Below, piece after piece: positions 30,693 through 42,189 of a stretch of DNA of 64,000 nt (positions are counted from its first letter, which is position 1; each line of letters opens with the position of its first letter). The notes beneath the pieces were generated by a model. It did no database searches and was not told the DNA's origin. It saw only the letters and a list, made by a program, of their open reading frames with translations. Origin of the DNA: Euclidia mi (taxonomy: Eukaryota; Arthropoda; Insecta; Lepidoptera; Erebidae); assembly GCA_944739405.2 (NCBI GenBank), contig OX123205.2, positions 35,298,475 through 35,362,474 on the forward strand, written 5' to 3'. The position numbers and the translations under genes were made by a program.

Positions 30693-31189
30693 CTGCGAAA
30701 TGTTAGTGGTGCGAGCAGTGGGTTTGAAACCAAGGCTCTCTGACTCTCACTGCTATCTGTTGGTCTCTCTGGCTATTTACCTACTGGGGAATCGCTGTTT
30801 CTATAATATTATTTCTAAAAGCAAAAACTAAGTTATATTAATTAATTCAATCAACATGCATACCTACTGCTTAAGAGCGGTTTCATACTAGCGGTTTCAT
30901 AATAGCGCGCGTGTTAGGGCATATGCCAAAACGTCCGCATACGCTAGTTTAAAATCACCCTTATGAAGGCTAGTCTAGACAATTTCGTTATAACCTAGCT
31001 CTTAAAATATTGCGTTCCACTTCTCTAGATGCTGCCCCGTATTTTTACAAAATCATTTTCAGATTATTAGTTGGGACACGGCTCACATGTGTTGAAAGGA
31101 TGATTTTGTTCACTACATAATATAGATATTGTACGAGTCTTTTCTATGAGATGCAAATAAAGTCGAAATATCAGGGGTTAAGTGAGACA
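30693..31189. other. No recognised feature
   Basis: 'gcggtttcata' is duplicated at 30879 and 30893. No gene supported. Confidence 0.35.
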
Positions 31190-31371
31190 AAAACTGTGTG
31201 GTGGCACACAAAAATTGTTTGGACTTGTACAGAGGTGACACGACCAAATTATATGTATACGTCGCGCGCGGGCGCTTGTTATTATCGGACGCGGTGGCTA
31301 GTTGTTTCGATAGCAAACCGGTTTGTCCGCTCGCTAGTTGACAACACGCGTTCACTGCTTATTTTATTTAC

Positions 31372-32736
31372 ATGAACGGATGCGAAATAAATAATGATAG
31401 TGAGCAAGACCGTTTGGATGATTTAGCGGTGTTAATGCAGCGTTATAGTGAGAGAGTAAACAGTAATATGAATGAGTGCGATATGGAGGAAGTCGTGGAA
31501 GGAGATAATAGCCAGAGGGAGATGAGAAGTTTATTATCGAAGAGGAATAGAGAATTAAACGATGAAGAGGTGTGGCAGACAGTGGGAAGAAAGGGAAAAG
31601 TGTTTGCAAAGGGGACAGGCACTAACGATGTTACAAGGATCCCGGAGGATAAAATTGAGATATGCATTACTTGCAACGAGAAACTACTTAGACTATTTAA
31701 ACTGGCGAAAATGTTAAAATCTGAAAATATACAGAATGTTTCCTGTATCAAATATATTAACCACTTTAAGGTGTTATTACAATTCAGCAAAGAGGAAAGC
31801 GCAGAAGCCCTTTGCAACAGCAAATTATTTAATGAAAGCGGTTACAGGTGCCAAAAAACATTCGCAATAAACCAATCGTACGGGGTGATGAAAAATATCG
31901 ACCTTGACCTGTCGGAGGAGGAAATTTTAGCCAGCTTAAAATGTAACTCTGCGGTAATCTTAGGGGTCAAAAGGCAAAACGAAGGAATACGGTGGATGGT
32001 AAATGGCAAGACGGAGAGTCGATTAGAGTTTGTTTTGAAGGATCTTCATTACCTTCATATGTCACCGTCTTTGACGTTCGAGTCAGACCCTTACGTGTTC
32101 CCAGTAACACAATGCTCGCGGTGTTGGCGTTATGGGCACGTAGTAAAAGTCTGTCCTTCTTATAAAATAGTTTGCCCCAAGTGTTCGGCAAATCATGAGA
32201 ATTGTGACACTACAAAGTTTAATTGTAACAACTGTGGAGGCAAGCATATGGCTTTATCTAAGGCGTGCCCTATTTTTGCTCGAGAGAGAAAGATACGTGA
32301 ACTAATGGCGGAGTTCAATTGCTCGTACAAGCGAGCACTTACTCTATACGTGCCACCTACCCCGACCGCCTCGCCCCCTCAAGTAGAGGACTCCCCAGAA
32401 TTGCGGCCCAGAAGCAAACAAGATGAGAATTGCCACAGACCCGAGTCCGTAGCCCCAGAGGCTTGCGAAACCCAAGAGCAAAGAGAAACATATGCCAATA
32501 TTATTAAACAAACAAAAAAAAGAAACAATAAGAAGAGTAACAAAGAAAAAAGCGATAGCATTGAGGATATTATTCTTGATACTGTTTCGGAAGCGAGCAT
32601 GGATGAAAGCAAGTCACAGGCAGAACCTCCATCAGAGGAACGTTTAGAAAACGAAGCAAAGATTTCATGGAGCATATTGTGGAAAAAATACAACAGAAAT
32701 TTACAGAAAAGAATTTGTCATGGGGAGAAGCGATAA
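31372..32736 (+). CDS. LINE ORF1, gag-like zinc-knuckle protein, 454 aa
   Basis: An uninterrupted frame. Residues 1-80 are acidic and polar. The central part (about 95-235) has the form of the gag-like core of I/Jockey ORF1 proteins. About 247-299 holds three zinc knuckles: CSRCWRYGHVVKVC (C-x2-C-x4-H-x4-C), CPKCSANHENC and CNNCGGKHMALSKAC. The C-terminal third is charged and rich in Ser/Lys/Glu (KKRNNKKSNKEKSDSIED). ORF1 proteins of this type bind the element's RNA and form RNP particles. The start is the first ATG after the GC-rich leader, and ORF2 begins about 90 bases after the stop. It is intact although ORF2 is dead, which suggests a fairly young insertion or chance preservation. Confidence 0.85.
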   Translation: MNGCEINNDSEQDRLDDLAVLMQRYSERVNSNMNECDMEEVVEGDNSQREMRSLLSKRNRELNDEEVWQTVGRKGKVFAKGTGTNDVTRIPEDKIEICITCNEKLLRLFKLAKMLKSENIQNVSCIKYINHFKVLLQFSKEESAEALCNSKLFNESGYRCQKTFAINQSYGVMKNIDLDLSEEEILASLKCNSAVILGVKRQNEGIRWMVNGKTESRLEFVLKDLHYLHMSPSLTFESDPYVFPVTQCSRCWRYGHVVKVCPSYKIVCPKCSANHENCDTTKFNCNNCGGKHMALSKACPIFARERKIRELMAEFNCSYKRALTLYVPPTPTASPPQVEDSPELRPRSKQDENCHRPESVAPEACETQEQRETYANIIKQTKKRNNKKSNKEKSDSIEDIILDTVSEASMDESKSQAEPPSEERLENEAKISWSILWKKYNRNLQKRICHGEKR

Positions 32737-33371
32737 AAGGATGTGTTGAAATTATTTACAACTATGTAGTATCTTTTGCAGTGCAGTACCTGTCAGATTT
32801 GCCGTGCTTTGCATTCCTCAAACAGCATGGGTGGTATTAATTTAAACATATTACAGTGGAATGCATGAAGTCTTCGCCCAAAAGTTACTGAACTAGAAGC
32901 AATTTTAAACCGGGAAAAAATCCACGTTGCAGTCATTTCTGAGACTTGGCTAGATGATAATGACTTTCGCCTGAGCGGGTATAACGTATTTAGGAAGGAT
33001 CGTTACGATGGCTATGGCGGAGTAGCGATATTAGGTGCACTGGTCAATCCAGGCCCAGGAAGTAAACCTCGCACATCCTAACACACAAATCGAAATAATA
33101 CACATCAGAATTCATAATTGCGAGTTCATTGAAAATGTTGTGTGTGTATACTGCCCTCCAAATATAAGAACATCTACAAGGGACTGGGACCATCTATTCG
33201 GCCGGTTTAACATAAAATCGCTAATAGCCGGCGACTTTAATGGGCACCATTCAAATTGGTCGTCTAAAACGGACACACGAGGTGGTGAAATATTTGACAG
33301 TGCGATTGATAACAACTTTGTCTCCCTTAATGACGGCAGCGCGACACGCTTTACACTGGTTAATGGGATCC

Positions 33372-33489
33372 CTCAAAAGACTGCATATCCTATCTTCCCG
33401 TGGGTGTCGTAAGAGGCGACTAAGAGATAACACGATGCAAATACCATCTTTGCGTAGAGACGGAAAACTCGACATCAAACCCTATACAA
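33372..33489 (+). repeat. Repeat fragment inserted in the LINE
   Basis: TTCCCGTGGGTGTCGTAAGA and GGCGACTAAGAGATAAC are the complement of the block at 56133-56252. It abuts the SINE1 at 33490, so the two may have entered together. Confidence 0.55.
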
Positions 33490-33757
33490 CTGCCTCGTTG
33501 GTCTCGCGGCATAAATGTGCGCGTGGGATCGGGAGGTCCCGGGTTCGATTCCTGGGTCGGGCGGTGTTATTGGGTTTTTCTGTCCCGAAATTCCCAGTAG
33601 CATCACGGAGTCTGGAAATGTGCCCGGTACGGCAATAGGCTCGCCCCTTATTACGTAGGACTAAAGTATATCTGGCGAAAAGTGGGTGTAGAAATACACC
33701 TCTGCCTACCCCTTCGGGGATAAAAGGCGTGAAGTTATGTATGTATGTATGTATGCA
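33490..33757 (+). mobile_element. SINE1, full length, inside the I-like LINE
   Basis: CTGCCTCGTTGGTCTCGCGG head, GGTCCCGGGTTCGATTCCTG B box (one of the best preserved here), GCCCCTTATTACGTAGGAC body, CTCTGCCTACCCCTTCGGGG end and four to five TATG units. Confidence 0.9.
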
Positions 33758-35515
33758 AAAGGAATACTAATTTAAATCTAGATTTAGGCAATAATATATT
33801 TATACAGAGTGTAGATAGTATTAAATACTTAGGTATGTGGTTAGACAGGAGTCTGTAATGGGGCAGACATATCAACGAAATCAGGGAGATATTACTTAAA
33901 TATGTTAACGTCTTTAAAGTGTTAGCCAGCAGTAACTGGGGAATTCACCCGAAACACCTTAGACGGTTATATATTTCGATTAATTGCAGTAGACTCGACT
34001 ACGGCAGTTTCTTATATGACAGTAGCACTAACAACCACTTACAAAAACTGGAAAGGGTTCAAAATCAGGCTATGCGTGTCATCGGAGGTTTTATCATAAC
34101 ACCACCAATCCATGTTATGCAAAGCGAGTTGTGTTTGTCGTCATTATAAACTCGCAGAATATACCTGGTTGGAATGTTTTGGATGAGAGCAAAATCTTTC
34201 ACTAATAATGCAACGATCCAGGCGATAGAAAACCTTAACACATGTTGCAATCAAACCTACTGGAGAAATAAGAAACTGCCTTTGTTGATGTCAGCCCACA
34301 GAAAATATTTTGATTACCCTATGTATAACTCAGACAAGTTGCTAATATACTCCTTAGATAAGTGGATAACTTATTTTGATTTATCAGAAATTATAAGAAT
34401 AAATATAGAAGGTATTGCCAAAGCCAAAAGATTAATTCATATAACCATGTTAAGGAATCAGTGTCATACATTTATGTTTAAGGTATATATCCATTACTAT
34501 CATATCTTTTCGGATGGGTCCAGAGAAGTGGCGAGCTCCGGAGCAGCTTTTTTCGATCCACAGCTTGATGTGAGAATGAGATTCAGCATTCATACTAGTA
34601 TATCCATAATGCACACTGAGCTAATAGCGATTTACGAGTCTTTATCTTATATCCTGTCGGTGGCTCATAGCAAAAATTTTGTTATTTTTTCTGACTCCAG
34701 AAGTGCGCTTCAACACTTGGCTCGGATATCCTCGAATTTTCGAGGTCTACCGATAGCCTACTCAATCCTGGAAACCATTCGTAAGATTCAGAATTCCGGT
34801 AAAACTATTGGTTATCCAGTGGGTGCCCTCTCATGTCGGTATCGTGGGTAACGAGGAAGCAGATCGAACCGCACGCCAGGCAATTAACGACGGTATTCAC
34901 TATAACTGTTTGCCATATTATAGTGAAGCTTTATCCTTAGTAAAATATACATGCCGTCAGTCATGGAATGAATATTTCGATGAGCGGTCGCGCTCTATTG
35001 GTATTTGGTATAAAACTATACAGTTCGACCTTCCTCGCTACCCGTGGTTTGATCAGACTAATATAGATAGAAAATATATAGTCGGGCTGCTTAGGTTGCG
35101 CTCCGGACACATTCCAACATTTAAATTTCTTATGAAGCTGTCCAATTCTCAGAACTGTACTCTATGTGACAAAGTGGAAGATATACACCACGTTTTGATG
35201 GAATGTGCTTGGAGTGCTGCTCTGCGTCGCAGCTGTTTGTTTCTTAATGATTGTAATGTGGGAACTTGTAATAGCTTCTTGGCTTCACCGTTGTCAGATG
35301 AGGCCAAGAAGCTACTCAAGATATATTATACATCCTTAGAAGATGAGTAATTTACAATGTCTTAGTTTTAATATCTTATGTACTTAAAATACTTACCTAG
35401 GCTGATATATAAACGTATAATATTTGTAAGCTTATGAATTACGGGGGTGACACAGTCACTGTTTGACTAAAACCCCTACATTAAAATTAAGATTAAAAAT
35501 ATAAAAATATATTTA

Positions 35516-36499
35516 TATCCTTTGTAGAAGCTGTGATAGGTTTCGACAAGAAAACAACCGATTTCAAATAAACACAGCATATATGTTATCTTGATGTAAT
35601 TACATAACATTTGCGTATGTATGTAATGGTGCTGTTACATTCTGTAACAGAACAACGAGCATTCGAAGATTTTTGTTTTGTTTTAACTGAATAACGAACA
35701 GAGCCGAACATTGCTACGAACACATTCACGATCTTTCTAGCGAACGCTCTAATCAGCAAAAATAAATTTCCGTCAATTCGCTAGAATGCTCACCAACGTT
35801 CGTTAGAATGTTTGCTAAAACACACTCGTTTGATTTTCTGTTCGGTAAGATTCGCAAGAATGCTCATAACAGCTGAATGCTGAAGTGTATCGGCACTATT
35901 AGTATACCTAACAAAACAGATGTAGGTACTAAATTCAATTTCAAACGTGTATACTTTTGCCTAGTCGTTTCAGCAAAACGCTTAAATTACAATCTATTCA
36001 AATCTTCATACATATTATAATAATTCATTACTTTGATAGTAGTTTACTTCCATATAGTCAAATAATAAATTTAAGAATATAAAACGGCAGGGAAAACGAC
36101 ATAAATTTAAGCAAAGAAACAACATACTTACATAAAAAAATACAGGAACTAGAAAAGGGCTTACGACTTTAGCTAAGCGGAAGTAGATAAAGATAGCTTG
36201 AGTTGAGGCTTAAAAAACATTGTAATATTTATAGGGAAGGACGATTACTATATATTATTAAGTAAACAACAATAAAGGTTTATTTATCAAGCTATATAAC
36301 AGAGCTTTTAGGGTTGCGTAGTAAATAATAAGGAACTCTTGGTAGTAGGGCCTTTCTAATTTGAGAATAAACGGGCCCACTTGACTCTGAAAATACTACG
36401 ATCTCACAGAATATCAATTTTATTCTCCCTCATCCCGTTCTTTCCTCTGTTCTGTTTCCCATCCTAATAGGCCGAAACCACTTTATCAACATCATAATC
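35516..36499. other. No recognised gene
   Basis: 35660-35880 has repeated GAACG/AACGTTCG/GCTAGAATGCTC words in both orientations and may be a decayed inverted-ended repeat. Nothing else recognised. Confidence 0.35.
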
Positions 36500-36745
36500 A
36501 TCCTCTTAGCGTTATCTCGGTTGCATTGCAGCCCGAAGTTCGCTTACTGGTCCAAGCAGATATGACAGAATATCAGCTTTTCCACAGAGCAACTGCCGTC
36601 TGACCTTCGTAACCCAAAGGGATAGCGATATTCCATGGCTTAGACTAGTATCAGTTTATTTGAGGGTACTGACTCCCCGTAACGACTTTCTAGAGATCTT
36701 CATGACAGCCGGAGACACGGGATAAGCGATAATTGACTATTTAAG
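36500..36745 (-). mobile_element. SINE2 variant B body
   Basis: Antisense TGGTCCAAGCAGATATGACA, AACCCAAAGGGATAGCGATA, TCTTCATGACAGCCGGAG and GGGATAAGCGATAATTGA match the variant B tail and linker end. Confidence 0.8.
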
Positions 36746-37779
36746 GTCGGCAACCACTCTGGTATATCTATGGTAATCTCTTACCGTTTAATATATTTCA
36801 TAACCGTTGTATACTTGTAAAAGCCTACGCACAACGGCTGGTTCTCAACGCCAGTACCTAAAAACTATGAGCCGGCGCTATTATTTAATCGTATCATTTT
36901 ATTAAACTATTTTTCTTTCTATTTTTCCTAATTTAATCTGCAGATACTATTATTCTCTACTAGTGCAATAAAATTACAAAGCATGTTAATTACATTAATT
37001 ATTTTGGGTTCATTCAATTTTGAGCCGTAGTGATGTCGACAAGTCTAGCAAATTAATTCCATGTCGTGTGAACCTGCTGATTGAAAATTTATGAACATTT
37101 TATGCATTTACATATGTATGTGAATTAACTTTTATATAATAAAATTTTGATATGGTGAAATATTAGATTTGTATGAAAGCTCGTGGTAAAAGGCTGACCG
37201 CACGAATTTAGTAATTCACGGGGTTAAGCGCCTTCGTCGTTGTCGATTTTTTGAGATAGGTGACTGGTTACGAAAAGTTAATCCCATCCGTGCCTTTGAT
37301 AGCACGTGAAGCTGTTAATATCGATGTGTGTCATGAAGATCTATTACAGTTGGAGTGGGAGTACCTTTAAATTTCTGATACTGGTTTAAAACTTAAATTG
37401 TTTGACCAAATAACTTGTATTTCTACGGCGGCCATAAGCCCGATATTTTGTTTACCTGTTGATGTGTTTCATTGTGATCTTTTAGTAAATACCCAAGTTC
37501 ATTTCCTGGTTTACATTTAATAATTAAAACAACTGCGCTTAAATCCATTTTTTCTCTCCATAAGTAAACAAGGAATAACAAATAAAAAATATATACAAAC
37601 AAAAGGTGATGACATAGAAATGCTTACCTTGACCTATTTGAAGTTTTGGTTTTGTGCGCCTCTGAATATTGAAAATAGTTTCACCCACTGCCCTCTGTAC
37701 TTTCAACAAAGCTAAATATTTGTGGGCCGATGAAAACGTACAAAGAACCTTTCTTACGTCCTATACAGCCTTTAGCGGT
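36746..37779. other. Mostly unrecognised; old SINE2B remnant
   Basis: 37255-37400 has words in variant B order (GATAGCACGTGAAGCTGTTA, GTGTCATGAAGATCTATTAC, TTTCTGATACTGGTTTAAA) on the plus strand but is very diverged. The rest has no supported feature. Confidence 0.4.
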
Positions 37780-38040
37780 GCATTGCTGGCCTTAAGCTTC
37801 TCCTAATTTGAATCACAGTAGCACCCGTAGCAGTTGTGAATCAATAGGAGGATTAGCGTACCATACGGCATACCACGTTAGCCAGACGGATGGGGTTTCA
37901 TGTTGAGTTTTCCGTCTGTTCGCAAATATACAAAATATTTGCTTCATGTATTTTCTTTGTGTATTGTGGCACCATCGGAATGTAATGAAGTAGTTAGTAA
38001 AATTTTTTGTGTTCTTAAACCGTCACTCTGAGCTTTAAAA
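37780..38040 (+). repeat. Old retroposon 3'-end fragment
   Basis: Collinear with 18910-19130: TCAATAGGAGGATTAGCG, ACGTTAGCCAGACGGATGGG and 'tgttcttaaaccgtcac'. Confidence 0.45.
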
Positions 38041-38074
38041 TATTTTTAAATAAACAGAAGTTTTGCTACTTGTG

Positions 38075-38165
38075 TCGCGGCAAGGCAGCGATGTAGAGTT
38101 AGCAGACTGTTAACTAGAGTTCTAGGGTTCAAATTCACAGCACGCTCTAGTGATTGACTGACTCT
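38075..38165 (+). mobile_element. SINE2 head, diverged
   Basis: CAAGGCAGCGATGTAGAGTT, CTAGGGTTCAAATTCACAGC (B box) and the GCACGC linker start. No body follows. Confidence 0.55.
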
Positions 38166-38224
38166 CATAAATCCTTAAGTATGAGTTGCTCTAGCATTTC
38201 TGATGTAAATCCCAAAAAAGGGCA

Positions 38225-38450
38225 AGCTGTAAGTTGAAAGAAAGAAAGAAAAAAGCGTTTATTTCTACCAGACGAAAGACAAGAACAAACAAGACAATAT
38301 GAACAAAAAAGAGAAAACAATAAATCTGTACACGCCTGCTACCTGCATAAAAATAGGAGGCCAATTCAGCATATTGCCGGACGCATGTGCCCGGCGCTGG
38401 TTTTCAACTGGCTCCTCAGTAGACGCGGACGTCAAAACCAATAAGCAATT
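38225..38450 (-). mobile_element. Retroposon 3' end with (GAAA)n tail in complement
   Basis: GTTGAAAGAAAGAAAGAAAA then AGCGTTTATTTCTACCAG. In the other orientation this is a coding-style 3' end with a TTTC-type tail. Family not identified. Confidence 0.4.
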
Positions 38451-38869
38451 TAAATAACTATATTATAATATTTAACATAAATAACATTTTAAAAATAATT
38501 TACACAGTGAGCAAATAGCCCAGGATTAAATGTTTTTGTTTTTGTTCATTTTATAAAAATATTTGTGAATTCACGTTTCGGTTAATTTCTGACATTGACA
38601 CATATTTGCTTAAATTAATTTAATAATTGCTTAAAATTAAAGTAGCTGCCATTGGCCCCATTAGCCCCATAGAGTCAGTTTAGTGAATAAATGATTAAAA
38701 TGGGGAATTCAATTATACCCATGGGCATATTAAATAGGTCTATTAAATGAGATAATTAAAATTTAAGGGTTGTTTTATGCATATGATGTCCCATTTTGAG
38801 AAGGCTTTAAATCATTTTACTTATTATTAAACCATTAGTTAACAAAAGATTGATCCTTGATCCTGGGTT
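38451..38869. other. No recognised feature
   Basis: AT-rich, no gene supported. Confidence 0.35.
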
Positions 38870-39047
38870 CTTTAAGCGGGGCGTGAAAAAGCATCTCTCA
38901 AGGCCGTCAAATTGAGGGCCGTCATGTCACATCGCCTAACCAGCAATTGGGGATGATGGCCTTCCCAATAGGACTTCACTGTCAGCTTACCATCAGGCAG
39001 CGTGAAGTCATTTTGATAGGTTCTTTTTAATAAAAAAAAAATACGGA
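38870..39047 (+). repeat. Retroposon fragment ending in poly(A)
   Basis: GGGGATGATGGCCTTCCCAA, CACTGTCAGCTTACCATCAG and a run of 10 A at about 39034. The style is that of a common lepidopteran SINE end; the family is not identified. Confidence 0.4.
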
Positions 39048-39113
39048 TTAATCACCTTCGTCGTCACAGAAAAGATGACAGGCGGTTTTGCTGTTTGCAG
39101 GTATACGCATACT

Positions 39114-39625
39114 TCCCCCCCCGTGGGATCTCCACCTTGTCGTGGTGGGGGGGCTTAGTAACCGTGGATTTGATTTTCTCCCACGGTGAAGCTAAGCGGG
39201 ATCTCGGGAGGGGACGCTCCACGTGGGCTTGCGTGAGGCCTGCGTAGGATGCGTCCATAGGTGCGGGTGCGGGGGACAGTTCTGTCTGTCCCTCGCAGTC
39301 GGGTGCGGTCGCGGGAGGAGAGGCGTGTCGGTGTTGTGTTGCCGCGCGCCCTATCTCCCGCGACCAAATGGGGGCGCACCATCGTTGCGTCGCGGTGGGG
39401 CCGCAGAGGAAGAGGAGATGCGGTGTTGCGTTGCCGTCCTCCCTATCCTCTGCGGCCGCTGGGTGTTTTGGCGGCGGAGCCCAACACCTTCATCCACCGC
39501 CAAGGGGGTTTCGTTCGGGGCCCGCCTGACCATCTGGCGGGCCAATACCCGTCGGGGGGTAGCGAGGAATGCTTAGGTGAAACCCTACCCTCCGACACAT
39601 GGGTACATGAGGAGCAATAAAAAAA
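39114..39625 (+). mobile_element. GC-rich retroposon, copy 1, 512 bp, with 16-bp TSD
   Basis: Begins with a C run then GTGGGATCTCCACC and ends in poly(A). Flanked by AGGTATACGCATACTT (39098-39113) and AGGTATATGCATACTT (39626-39641), a 16-bp duplication with one mismatch. The first ~400 bases align with copy 2 at 55448 (GGGTGCGGGTGCGG, CAGTCGGGTGCGGTCGCGGG, GGCGTGTCGGTGTTG, CGGTGGGGCCGCAGAGGAAG), but the 3' ~110 bases do not. It is open in several frames because of its high GC, and I do not support a protein. It may be a LINE 5' region joined to a short 3' end. Confidence 0.85.
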
Positions 39626-39642
39626 AGGTATATGCATACTTT

Positions 39643-40232
39643 CACTTTTTTGTATAAATAAGGTAAACAGCATACCAGGCGAAAACAAAAACGTGCAGAC
39701 GAAGTATGCAAGAGTAGTTTAGACGACAGAATATAGTGTTGAACTACCAAAACCTAAATCGCCTCTTTTAGCTCAATCCCAGTCCAATACACAATAAAAA
39801 ATAAAGCTTACTTAAAACAAAATCAGTTCAACAACTTCAAACAACCATCTAACAAATCATTACTACAATTTTAGCCACCATCTGCTGACCTGAAGTTTCT
39901 TTTGAAAATACTTTATTTTGAAAATACAATGAAAGTTGTAATCTATTGTTTCTTGAAGTTTTCTATTTGCGAGATAGCCTGTGTGTTCCAAAGTGAAATT
40001 AATTAATGAACAACAAAGTTTTGGAGTCAGGCCTCGACCAGTTCTCTATTATACTATGACGTATGGAGCCTTTGTATCAATCACTAATTACTTGCTACAC
40101 TAACTTATTACACACTAATTACCCCAGATGCGTTAGATTGCGACAATATTAAACGATAACTAATAGTACCTAATAGTTGAATTACTGCGATTGTTGACAG
40201 TCATTAAAGTATTCGAATTAATTAATTCGAAT
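39643..40232. other. No recognised feature
   Basis: AT-rich, no gene supported. Confidence 0.4.
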
Positions 40233-40580
40233 GATGTTCAAAGTCAAAGTCAAAATCCTTTATTCATTTAAATCACAAAGTGACACTTATGAACGTCAAT
40301 TTAAAAAAATAATTACTTAAAGCTTCTACATTTACATTTACTGCCACGTTCGCAAAGCAATAGGTAGAACCATGAGAAAGAACGGGCAATAAAACTCAAG
40401 GTCACTCTTTTTCATCGCCAGGTTTTGCATAATACATACAAATTTAAATTTTGTAAGGTGCTGCAACTGTTTCACCTTCTATGTCATTTGTATATATTTA
40501 CTCTACTTAATACTCAAGCATAATGTAGTAAAATTTTGATGTTCATTTAATTAGCCTCCTGAGAATTGACATGGTGAAAC
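40233..40580 (-). mobile_element. LINE 3' end with repeated TTTGAC tail
   Basis: Plus strand TCAAAGTCAAAGTCAAAATC (complement of a GACTTT-unit tail), then CTTTATTCATTTAAATCACA and 'gaaagaacgggcaataaaactc'. I recall this as a frequent 3' end in lepidopteran genomes. No coding part remains. Confidence 0.55.
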
Positions 40581-41040
40581 AGGAGCATCCACTTACATTA
40601 AGTACCTAACAATGCAGGCAATCCGCGCAAATGTTCAGAACCATGATAGAAATGATACAGTTTAATATTAAAAATGTAATACCAGCCCGTAAGACCGACA
40701 TCGACCAGTCATCGCAAGTAGCACCCGTTCACGAGTATGACGCATGGGCCAGCCATCATCCCTCTCGCCATATCAGAGGGACAGGGATGACCCGACACAC
40801 GACGCCACCACAAGAAATGACATTTTAGTGAGCATGACGACAACGGTACACGAACCGGCAGTAATTAACAATCTGTTGGTATACTGACCATGAACACGAA
40901 TTACCTGCATTTTCCAGATCGTTAATATTATCATAAATATGTGGAACGCGTGCAAAATGCAAATGTAGTACCTATATTTGATTGATTGACATGATACTTT
41001 TTGAAATATAACCACCGATCGAACTGATTGGCTACACGAT
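40581..41040. other. No recognised feature
   Basis: No supported gene. Confidence 0.35.
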
Positions 41041-41983
41041 TATAATACATTATAAAAAAAATAACAAATAAAAGTATCTAACGAGATGAGTGACATTTAG
41101 TAATGTGGTGGCGATTCCAAAAACTATCATTTACATGATTTTAATTGGAATGGAATAATATTTAATTACATGTCAAGAAACTTATCATCTACCTATTTAC
41201 TGTATAATATATGAATTATGAAACATTATTTCCAAGCGCATTTGTCATTCAGATATTCATTTAAATTATAATATGCCTTTTGCATTAGGTCATTTTTAAT
41301 CTTTATCTGAAATGCGTTAAAAGGCAGGTCCAAAATACTTATCGGTATCTTGTTGTAGATACGTATACTAAGTCCTATAAAAGAACTATGAGTTTTGCAC
41401 AAACGAAAATACGGAACACATAATTTATGTCTATTTCTTGTATTTATAGAGTGTATATCACTATTCTTTGAATATGAATTTATATTTTTACGTACATGCA
41501 TAACACTAGCATAAATATATTGAGACGCTACTGTTAGAATACCGATTTCCTTGAATCTTTCTTTGAGCGAAACTCTTGTCCGTAATTGGTAAATGGCCCG
41601 AACTGCCCTTTTTTGCAATATAAAAATACTTTCGATATCAGCAGCTCTACCCCAAAGTAATATGCTATAAGACATAACACTATGAAAATAGCCAAAATAT
41701 ACCAATCTAGCCGTATCGACATCTGTTAAATTGCGCACCTTCTTAATGGCATAAGCAGCCGAACTAAGTTTCGCTGACAGATATGTAATGTGTGCGCCCC
41801 ATTGTAACTTCGAATCAAGTGTTATTCCTAGAAACAATGTAGATTCAGTTGTTTCCAGTACATCACCATTCAAAACTATGTTAGGACCAAGGTTTCTGAC
41901 GTTGGGCAAAGCAAACTTAACACATTTGGTTTTTCTGGCGTTCAGTACTAAGTTATTTACAGTAAACCGTTCTAACTGCTCTA
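41041..41983 (-). pseudogene. 5'-truncated LINE ORF2 C-terminus
   Basis: A minus-strand frame stays open from 41983 to the stop at 41226, about 250 codons. It starts just past the YADD core with NARKTKCVKFALPNV and TLFLGITLDSKLQWGAHI, then YSILLWGRAADIESIFILQK and RAVRAIYQLR, the usual post-palm region of Jockey-like LINEs, and ends at a natural stop before an AT-rich 3' region. All catalytic residues are upstream and lost. The frame is undamaged, so the insertion is probably young. It is a different family from the three at 42-53 kb. Confidence 0.8.
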
Positions 41984-42001
41984 ATCATCATCACCATCAT
42001 C

Positions 42002-42170
42002 ATATCTATACTAGTAGTATAAAGCTGAAGATTTGGTTTGGTTGAATGTGCTAATCTCGGGAAGTACTGCTTGGATTACATAATTGTTTTTTGTGTTGGA
42101 TAACCGATTTTTCGAGAAAGGCTTACTACATCATGCTATGTGACAAGGATGTGCAACACTGGCCCTTAAA
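42002..42170 (+). repeat. Short interspersed repeat (TATACTAGTAGTATAAAGCT)
   Basis: TAGTATAAAGCTGAAG, GCTAATCTCGGGAAGTACTG and GTTGGATAACCGATTTTTCG form a block order I recall as ubiquitous in Lepidoptera. It is preceded by a short CATCATCACC run at 41985. Confidence 0.55.
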
Positions 42171-42189
42171 AAAAAATTAAGCGAGTGTA

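Larger units (their letters stand above)
32827..35350 (+). pseudogene. I-like LINE ORF2: endonuclease and RNase H, palm lost
   Basis: The endonuclease starts NLNILQWNA, then a TGA where an Arg codon is expected, then VAVISETWLDD (catalytic Glu), YDGYGGVAI and LIAGDFNGHHSNWSS (Asp/Asn). It stops near 33371, where repeats are inserted. Coding resumes at 33758 after the palm (YLGMWLDRSL, then RLDYGSFLYDSS). The RNase H domain is well preserved: FSDGSREVASSGAAFF (Asp), IMHTELIAIYESL (Glu), VIFSDSRSAL (Asp) and, after a frameshift near 34808, WVPSHVGIVGNEEADRTA (His and Asp). RNase H in a LINE ORF2 fits the I, LOA, R1 and related clades. No functional protein can be made. Confidence 0.85.
31190..35515 (+). 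mobile_element. I-like LINE, internally deleted, with SINE inside
   Basis: Gag-like ORF1 (31372-32736), endonuclease (32827-33371), inserted SINE1 and another repeat (33372-33757), then the post-palm region and RNase H (33758-35350), and a 3' region with ACACAGTCACTGTTTGACTA ending about 35515 in an A/T-rich tail. Most of the reverse transcriptase palm, about 1.3 kb, is missing. The GC-rich 5' part (31255-31350) may be its promoter. The 5' boundary is not defined. Confidence 0.8.

Noticed and set aside
39223..39620. Overlapping 117-119-codon frames in GC-rich DNA
   Set aside because: Several frames on both strands are open at once because of low stop-codon density; the second copy at 55.4 kb does not preserve any one frame.
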